Part shown: positions 5,165-9,238 of the stretch, one piece after another
Layout: each line of letters opens with the position of its first letter
Numbering within the stretch: position 1 is the first letter of the stretch
DNA from: Pseudomonadota bacterium
GTDB taxonomy: Bacteria > Pseudomonadota > Alphaproteobacteria > Rhizobiales > Xanthobacteraceae
Direction of reading: 5' to 3'
Assembly (NCBI GenBank): GCA_021779635.1
Contig: JAJYAH010000217.1
Location: 1-9,238 of the forward strand
Length of the DNA: 9,238 nt
Made by a program: the position numbers and the translations under genes
The notes under the pieces: generated by a model
What the model was told of the DNA's origin: nothing
Databases searched by the model: none
What the model saw: the letters and a program-made list of their open reading frames with translations, nothing else

Positions 5165-6496
5165 TCAAGGCCTGTCGTGCTCCTCGGAAATGTCCTTGTT
5201 GGTGTAGTCGGGCATCAAGGCGGTAGCGACAATGCTGACGACCGCGCAGAACAGAATGTAGAGCGCAATCATGTAGCCCGATCCGGTGGCGGCGAGCAGT
5301 GCGGTGGCGATCAATGGCGCCGGCCCTCCGGCGATGACCGACGAGAGCTGGTAGCCGATCGAGCTGCCGCTGTACCGCAGCCGCGGGGTGAAGCATTCGG
5401 CGATCAACGCCGCCTGCGGACCATACATCAGGTCGTGCGGCACGAACGAAAGCACGATCGCGACGAAGATCAGCCCCGGCACCGCCGTGTTCAGCAGGCC
5501 GAAATACGCAAAGCCAAACAGCCCGGTCAGGACCGAGCCGATCAGATACATGCGCCGGCGCCCGATGCGATCCGACAGATATCCGGCCAGCGGGACGGTG
5601 AAAAGCGAGAGGACGCCGGCGCAGATCAGGCAGATGAGCAGGAAGTCGCGATCCTGATGGATGACCTGGGTGCCATAGGCGAAGATAAAGGCCAGATAGA
5701 TGTAGGCTGGCGCCTGCTCGGCCATCCGCGCCAGCGCCGCAAGGATGATCGACCGCGGCTGACGCTTGATCACCTCGATGACCGGGACCCGCGCAACACG
5801 GTTTTCGGCGACGATCCGCCGGAACGTCGGCGTCTCCATGATGCCGAGCCGGATGTAAAGTCCGATGGCGATCATCACGATGCTGAGCAGGAACGGGATG
5901 CGCCAGCCCCAAACCAGAAACTGGTCGCCGGAAATGCGGCTGAACACGAGCACTGCCACGTTTGCCAGCAGCAGCCCGGCGGGGCCACCGAACTGCGGCC
6001 ATGACGCGATGAAGCCGCGGTGCTGGTTGGTCCGTGCCCACTCCATCGAAAGCAGGACAGAACCACCCCACTCGCCCCCGACGCCCACGCCCTGGACGAA
6101 GCGGATGATGGTCAGGATGACGGCACCCCAGATGCCGATCTGGTCATAGGTGGGGACGAGACCGACCGCCGCGGTGGCAATCCCCGTCAGCAGCAATGTG
6201 GCTATCAGCGCCCCCTTTCGGCCGATCCGGTCGCCATAATGACCGAAGATCGCGGCACCGATCGGCCGGGCGATGAATCCCACGGTGTAGATCGCAAACG
6301 CCTCCAGCACGCCAACCAAGGGATCGGACTTGGGAAAGAAGAGCTTGCCAAAGACGAGGCCGGTCACCGTGCTGTAGAGCAGGAAATCGTACCATTCGAT
6401 GGTGGTGCCTACCGTGCTGGCGACCAATGCGCGGCGCAATTGTGCGCGGTGGTCGGCTTCCGGCAACGGGCTGGTTGTGATGTCCAATGTCGTCAT
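5165..6496 (-). CDS. MFS transporter, metabolite:H+ symporter (MHS) type
   Basis: This 443-residue inner-membrane protein probably has 12 transmembrane helices, full length for the family. The MHS signature GTTIEWYDFLLY spans 30-41. MFS motif A after helix 2 is GHYGDRIGRKGA (85-96), and its counterpart after helix 8 is GYLSDRIGRRR (305-315). RFVQGVGVGGEWGGSVLL (132-149) is also typical of MHS members such as ShiA, ProP and YhjE. Known relatives bring in organic acids, shikimate or betaines with protons; the cargo here cannot be assigned. AAGGAG lies about eight bases before the ATG on the minus strand, supporting this start. It stands alone. The nearest regulator gene is the Lrp/AsnC gene upstream on the same strand, 535 bases away, so a link is only possible. 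Confidence 0.93.
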   Translation of the reverse strand: MTTLDITTSPLPEADHRAQLRRALVASTVGTTIEWYDFLLYSTVTGLVFGKLFFPKSDPLVGVLEAFAIYTVGFIARPIGAAIFGHYGDRIGRKGALIATLLLTGIATAAVGLVPTYDQIGIWGAVILTIIRFVQGVGVGGEWGGSVLLSMEWARTNQHRGFIASWPQFGGPAGLLLANVAVLVFSRISGDQFLVWGWRIPFLLSIVMIAIGLYIRLGIMETPTFRRIVAENRVARVPVIEVIKRQPRSIILAALARMAEQAPAYIYLAFIFAYGTQVIHQDRDFLLICLICAGVLSLFTVPLAGYLSDRIGRRRMYLIGSVLTGLFGFAYFGLLNTAVPGLIFVAIVLSFVPHDLMYGPQAALIAECFTPRLRYSGSSIGYQLSSVIAGGPAPLIATALLAATGSGYMIALYILFCAVVSIVATALMPDYTNKDISEEHDRP

Positions 6497-6553
6497 TCTG
6501 CGTCTCCTTGGCCCATATCAGACTGGGACTTGCGGAATGCGTTTCGCCCCCCG

Positions 6554-6567
6554 TCCACGGAAGTGGA
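6554..6567. promoter_or_regulatory. Short palindrome upstream of the MFS gene
   Basis: TCCAC-GGAA-GTGGA is a perfect 5+5 palindrome with a 4-base centre, 58 to 71 bases upstream of the transporter start codon. Its size and place suit a dimeric regulator, but it matches no operator I recognise. Confidence 0.25.
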
Positions 6568-6747
6568 TGAGGGTATCGATGTCTGTTTTCTTGTTGGGGG
6601 CTGCGCCGTCATTGCGCGCTCGCGCCCATGCCGACTGGAGGAAGCCGGTCCTGGATGGATAGCGAGCGGCGCGTACCGAACGCCATCACGGGAGCGGACA
6701 TCCCTAATGACACGGTCTTGCAAACTAAAAAGCGTAGTCGCTCGATC

Positions 6748-6960
6748 CTACCGGTAAATTCGACCTTGGTCTATGGCAACGGCGCCACCGAACTTCCTCT
6801 GCTCGTCGAACGCTTCTCCGGCGTGCGCGGTGATACCGGACGTCGCGCCAGGCTCGATCGGCACGCCACAGAACGGCGCGCCGCCAACACGATAGATAGC
6901 AACCCTCACCCGGATCGGGGGAGACGGCAAGCGATTCGCGCTTCGGAACGAAGCGAACAC
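6748..6960 (-). CDS. Unrecognised small reading frame, possibly a gene remnant
   Basis: This is a frame of 70 residues from ATG at 6960 to TAG at 6748. Unlike the surrounding chance frames it is not Arg/Ser-rich from about residue 17 on. It reads like an ordinary soluble protein, for example GAPFCGVPIEPGATSG and AHAGEAFDEQRKFGGA, and most third codon positions there are G or C. The first 15 residues run through a palindromic repeat, so the true start may be later or missing. No ribosome-binding site is evident. I do not recognise the family. It could be a fragment of a decayed gene, a real small protein, or chance. Confidence 0.25.
   Translation of the reverse strand: MFASFRSANRLPSPPIRVRVAIYRVGGAPFCGVPIEPGATSGITAHAGEAFDEQRKFGGAVAIDQGRIYR
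6939..6957. repeat. Small palindrome with 15-base direct repeat, copy 2
   Basis: CGCTTC-GGAAC-GAAGCG (6939-6955) forms a 6-bp hairpin with a 5-base loop. Its right part, TCGGAACGAAGCGAA (6943-6957), is identical to 4964-4978 beyond the other end of the transporter gene. It lies 24 bases from the interspersed palindromic element and may belong to the same repeat cluster. Confidence 0.55.
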
Positions 6961-6980
6961 GGCTCACATCTAGGTCTTTA

Positions 6981-7034
6981 TTTGACGCGTTTTCTTTACG
7001 CGAACCGGTATCCACTTCGCTGGAAAACGCTCTA
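6981..7034. repeat. REP-like interspersed palindromic element
   Basis: An outer pair, GCGTTTTC (6987-6994) and GAAAACGC (7023-7030), and an inner pair, GCGAA (7000-7004) and TTCGC (7016-7020), form a near-continuous interrupted hairpin. The sequence around CGCGAACCGGTATCCACTTC closely resembles a short palindrome I remember occurring many times between genes in Bradyrhizobium and relatives; this is recall, not a search. It overlaps the stop codon of the Lrp/AsnC gene, so it forms the 3' end of that transcript. Confidence 0.65.
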
Positions 7035-7511
7035 GTCCAGGTGTTCAAGCGGCATCGGCGCGCTGGCTTTGTGTGCCTGTATGACGATGTTGCTTTTGAC
7101 CTCCCGAACGATCGGCCTGCCGAGCAAACGGTCGAGGAGAAACCGTTGGTAGTGAGCGAGGTCTGCCACCACGACCTCCAGAAAGTAGTCCGTTTCACCG
7201 GATACAAGGTGGAAGGTGATCACCTCTGGCATGGCGCTTACGGCCGTCACGAAGTCATCGGCGTCCTCGCTCGCATGCCCCTCTATTTTGACGCTGACAA
7301 ATACCGTCATGCCGAGACCAACCCGATCACGGCTGAGCAGGGCGCGATAGCCTTCGATGACCCCTTCCTGTTCCGGCCGCTTCACACGCCGCAGGCACGG
7401 AGACGGCGACAGGCCGATTTTCCTGGCGAGTTCGACATTGGTCAGGCGCGCGTCGGCCTGAAGCTCGGCGATCACGCGACGATCGAGCGCGTCAAATGTA
7501 TATTTTGGCAT
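7032..7511 (-). CDS. Lrp/AsnC-family transcriptional regulator
   Basis: The product has 159 residues from ATG at 7511. Starts at 7517 and 7544 are in frame too, and none has a good ribosome-binding site. 7511 was chosen because Lrp proteins begin just before the DALDRRVIAEL helix (7-17 here). The helix-turn-helix spans about 24-44, TNVELARKIGLSPSPCLRRV, followed by EGVIEGYRALL (49-59). The C-terminal RAM ligand-binding and oligomerisation domain covers about 66-145 and includes FHLVSGETDYFLEVVVADL (100-118). Such proteins act as octamers or dimers, sense amino acids and often control a neighbouring gene. The usual RRVKRLE linker reads RRVKRPE here, placing a proline (46) in the connecting helix. 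It is divergent from the NTF2-like gene, with a palindrome between, and its stop sits in a repeat element. Confidence 0.92.
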   Translation of the reverse strand: MPKYTFDALDRRVIAELQADARLTNVELARKIGLSPSPCLRRVKRPEQEGVIEGYRALLSRDRVGLGMTVFVSVKIEGHASEDADDFVTAVSAMPEVITFHLVSGETDYFLEVVVADLAHYQRFLLDRLLGRPIVREVKSNIVIQAHKASAPMPLEHLD

Positions 7512-7546
7512 GTTCATACAGCAGTTAGCGTCCAATAAGGTCATTC

Positions 7547-7562
7547 GTTGCGTTTTGGCAAC
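7547..7562. promoter_or_regulatory. Palindrome in the Lrp/NTF2-like divergent promoter region
   Basis: GTTGC-GTTTTG-GCAAC is a 5+5 palindrome in the 135-base space between the divergent starts at 7511 and 7647. Lrp/AsnC regulators commonly bind such sites to control themselves and the divergent gene. One arm is close to the alternative start at 7544. If that start were used, the site would overlap the translation start region. The binding role is inferred from position and symmetry. Confidence 0.35.
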
Positions 7563-7646
7563 TCAATCTAGCACACTTCGCAAGGACATGCCTGGTGCTT
7601 CGGTGCGATCTTCTCCGCACGCAATGATCCACCGGAGCCTGAAGAG

Positions 7647-8042
7647 ATGACTGAGAAGACCGCCCACGGCGCACTGCTGTCTGCCGTCAGCCAATATCTC
7701 GAAATGATGTATGACGGCGACCTGAGCCGGTTCGACACCGTTTTTGCCCCGACAGCCCAACTGCACGGTGTGCAGGAGGATCAGGTGCGCGTGCTGCCGG
7801 CCGCAGAGTATCGTAGGCTGCTTTCCTCGCGTCCATCGCCCAAGTCGAAAAATGCGCCGCGTCAGCAGGAAATTCTCTTGATCGATATGGCGTCGTTGTC
7901 GCAGGCGCTCGTCAAGGTTCGCGTTCGTATCGATGATGTACTCTTCGTCGATTACCTCTCTTATCACCTGATCGGCGGAGCATGGCTGGTAACGGCGAAG
8001 TCGTTCCACGTCGAGCGTCGCTTTGAGGCGGTATCGGCCTGA
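7647..8042 (+). CDS. NTF2-like/putative lumazine-binding domain protein
   Basis: This 131-residue protein matches the short alpha+beta cone of the NTF2-like superfamily, closest to the putative lumazine-binding group. The N-terminal helix AVSQYLEMMYDGDLSRF (13-29) is followed by TVFAPTAQLHGV (31-42), the strand QALVKVRVRIDDVLFVDYLS (86-105) and the closing GAWLVTAKSFHVE (111-123). These proteins form a pocket for a small ligand; some are enzymes and many are not. No catalytic set can be assigned. GGAG at 7634-7637 lies nine bases before the ATG, supporting this start. It is divergent from the Lrp/AsnC gene and is the likeliest target of that regulator besides the regulator's own gene. Confidence 0.82.
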   Translation: MTEKTAHGALLSAVSQYLEMMYDGDLSRFDTVFAPTAQLHGVQEDQVRVLPAAEYRRLLSSRPSPKSKNAPRQQEILLIDMASLSQALVKVRVRIDDVLFVDYLSYHLIGGAWLVTAKSFHVERRFEAVSA

Positions 8043-8066
8043 TACGCTGCTTATGCACCTGAACTA

Positions 8067-8080
8067 AGGGCTCACGCCCT
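8067..8080. repeat. Short hairpin between convergent genes
   Basis: AGGGC (8067-8071) and GCCCT (8076-8080) form a 5-bp stem with a 4-base loop in the 36-base space between the NTF2-like gene and the ATPase gene. It overlaps the ATPase stop. It has no T run and is too short to call a terminator with confidence. Confidence 0.3.
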
Positions 8081-9238
8081 AATCCAGCCGCGTGCGCGCC
8101 AGCCGTAGCGCATTGGCGATCACGCTGACGGATGACAGTGCCATCGCGGCGGCGCCCACCATCGGCGACAGCAAGATGCCGAACACGGGATAGAGCACGC
8201 CGGCGGCGATCGGCACGCCGGCGGCGTTGTACAGAAACGCAAAGGCGAGGTTCTGGCGGATATTGTGCATGGTCGCGACCGACAATCGCCGCGCCCGCAC
8301 GATGCCGATCAGGTCCCCGGTCAAGAGCGTGACGCCGGCGCTTTCGATCGCCACGTCCGTGCCGCCGCCCATGGCGACGCCGACATCGGCCGCCGCCAGC
8401 GCCGGCGCGTCGTTGACACCGTCGCCGACCATCGCGACGCGGCGGCCCTCATGGCGCAGCCGCTGCACCACCTCGCTCTTGCGCTCCGGCAAGATGCCCG
8501 CCTCGACCTCGTCGATCCCGAGCGTTTTCGCCACCGCCCGCGCGGTGGTCGGGTTATCGCCGGTCAGCATCACGATGCGCAGGCCGTCGTGGCGCAGCGC
8601 CTGCAAAGCGCGGCCCGCCGACGGCTTGACCGGATCGGCGATGGCGATGATTCCGGCGGCGCGCCCGGCCACCGCGACAAAGATGGCGGTGGCGCCGTCC
8701 TGCCGGGCAGTCTCCGCGGCGCTGTCCAGATCCGCCGTGGCAATCTTCAATTCATTCATCAGCATCGCATTGCCGAGCGCGACGGCGTTGCCGTCGACGG
8801 TTGCGGTCGCGCCCTTGCCGGAAGGCGACGCGAAATCACGGACCTCGCCGGGGCTCAGCTTGCGGTCGCTGGCGGCTTGCAGGATCGCCTGCGCCAGCGG
8901 ATGCTCGCTGCCGCGCTCGACGCCGGCGGCCAGCCGCAGCAACTGGTCTTCCTCAAAACCATCGGCCGGAATGATGCTGACCACCCTCGGCTTGCCTTCG
9001 GTGAGGGTTCCGGTCTTGTCGAGCACGATGGTGTCGATGCGCTCGAACTGCTCGAGCGCCTCGGCGTCGCGGATCAGAATTCCCGAATGCGCGCCGCGGC
9101 CGATACCGACCATGATCGACATCGGCGTGGCCAATCCCAGCGCGCAGGGGCAGGCGATGATCAGCACCGTCACCGCCGCGACCAGGCCAAAGGTGAAGCG
9201 CGGCTCCGGCCCGAATGTCATCCAGGCCGCGAACGCCA
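8079..9238 (-). CDS. copA: Copper-type P1B ATPase, C-terminal part (5' end outside window)
   Basis: The visible part has 385 residues and the frame runs off the right edge without a start. An internal ATG at 9221 is not the real start, because it lies just before transmembrane helix 6. Landmarks, counted from that Met, are [10 protein letters not shown] at 24-33 (metal-binding CPC in helix 6), DKTGT at 68-72 (phosphorylated Asp68), SEHP at 105-108 (the HP motif), SPSGKGA at 132-138 (ATP site), MLTGDN at 218-223 and GDGVNDAP at 266-273. Helix 7 carries Asn324 and Tyr-Asn at 331-332, and helix 8 carries MALSS at 360-364. CPC with YN and MxxSS defines the P1B-1 class, which exports Cu+ (also Ag+) from the cytoplasm. 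N-terminal metal-binding domains, if present, lie beyond the window. A CcoI/CtpA-like role in oxidase assembly remains possible; the symbol is a best fit. Confidence 0.92.
   Translation of the reverse strand, partial: AFAAWMTFGPEPRFTFGLVAAVTVLIIACPCALGLATPMSIMVGIGRGAHSGILIRDAEALEQFERIDTIVLDKTGTLTEGKPRVVSIIPADGFEEDQLLRLAAGVERGSEHPLAQAILQAASDRKLSPGEVRDFASPSGKGATATVDGNAVALGNAMLMNELKIATADLDSAAETARQDGATAIFVAVAGRAAGIIAIADPVKPSAGRALQALRHDGLRIVMLTGDNPTTARAVAKTLGIDEVEAGILPERKSEVVQRLRHEGRRVAMVGDGVNDAPALAAADVGVAMGGGTDVAIESAGVTLLTGDLIGIVRARRLSVATMHNIRQNLAFAFLYNAAGVPIAAGVLYPVFGILLSPMVGAAAMALSSVSVIANALRLARTRLD

Larger units (their letters stand above)
6497..7031. other. Intergenic region upstream of the transporter gene
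   Basis: These 535 bases hold no recognised gene. From the transporter side there is a short palindrome (6554-6567), then about 180 bases without visible structure. A minus-strand frame with protein-like composition follows (6748-6960), then a small palindrome with the second 15-base repeat copy, and the palindromic interspersed element that touches the Lrp gene. A promoter for the transporter must lie near its start, but no good -35/-10 pair was found. Confidence 0.5.

Noticed and set aside
6020..6757. Long plus-strand frames (5177-6004 and 6020-6757) opposite the MFS gene
   Set aside because: Compositions are Asp/Arg/Gly/His-rich with no domain. The minus-strand frame is an unmistakable transporter, so these are antisense shadows.
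7041..7538. 165-residue plus-strand frame opposite the Lrp gene
   Set aside because: The minus-strand Lrp/AsnC frame has clear helix-turn-helix and RAM motifs; the plus frame has none.
1..9238. CRISPR array, insertion sequence or phage genes
   Set aside because: No regularly spaced repeats, transposase or integrase frames, or terminal inverted repeats were seen on either strand.

Overview
The window looks like a chromosomal segment of an alphaproteobacterium of the Bradyrhizobium/Rhodopseudomonas group. The basis is high GC, strongly GC-biased codons, the protein families present, and a palindromic interspersed element at about 6981-7034 whose sequence resembles a repeat I remember from Bradyrhizobium genomes. 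The genus is inferred from memory of sequence style, not from a search.

Layout, left to right. Positions 1-383 hold no convincing gene but carry two tandem intrinsic terminators on the + strand. The second sits just ahead of a DapA-family aldolase/synthase (384-1367, +). Convergent to it is a 46-residue gene (1465-1605, -). It encodes a textbook double-glycine leader followed by an 18-residue proline-rich tail, and has its own Shine-Dalgarno and intrinsic terminator. A CRP/FNR-like palindrome lies upstream of it. A good sigma-70-type promoter (1933-1962) then leads into a compact + strand cluster: VOC-family protein (2043-2435), ArsR-type repressor (2459-2782), AHSA1/SRPBCC protein (2779-3204, ATGA overlap with the repressor) and DUF1801 protein with a lysine-rich tail (3272-3712).

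Convergent to that cluster is an APH/choline-kinase-like phosphotransferase (3765-4781, -). A gap with GC-rich hairpins follows, then an MHS-type major facilitator transporter (5165-6496, -). The next gap, about 535 bases, holds a possible small or decayed minus-strand reading frame and the palindromic repeat. The repeat abuts the end of an Lrp/AsnC regulator (7032-7511, -). The regulator is divergent from an NTF2/lumazine-binding-like small protein (7647-8042, +), with a palindrome between them. The window ends inside the C-terminal two-thirds of a copper-type P1B ATPase (8079-9238, -), whose 5' end lies outside.

The genes do not form one pathway. The clearest functional unit is the VOC-ArsR-SRPBCC-DUF1801 cluster, probably a self-repressed small-molecule response operon whose inducer cannot be read from sequence. 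The Lrp regulator with its divergent neighbour is a second likely regulatory pair. The most interesting item is the short double-glycine peptide gene. No peptidase-containing ABC exporter or modifying enzyme is visible in the window to go with it.
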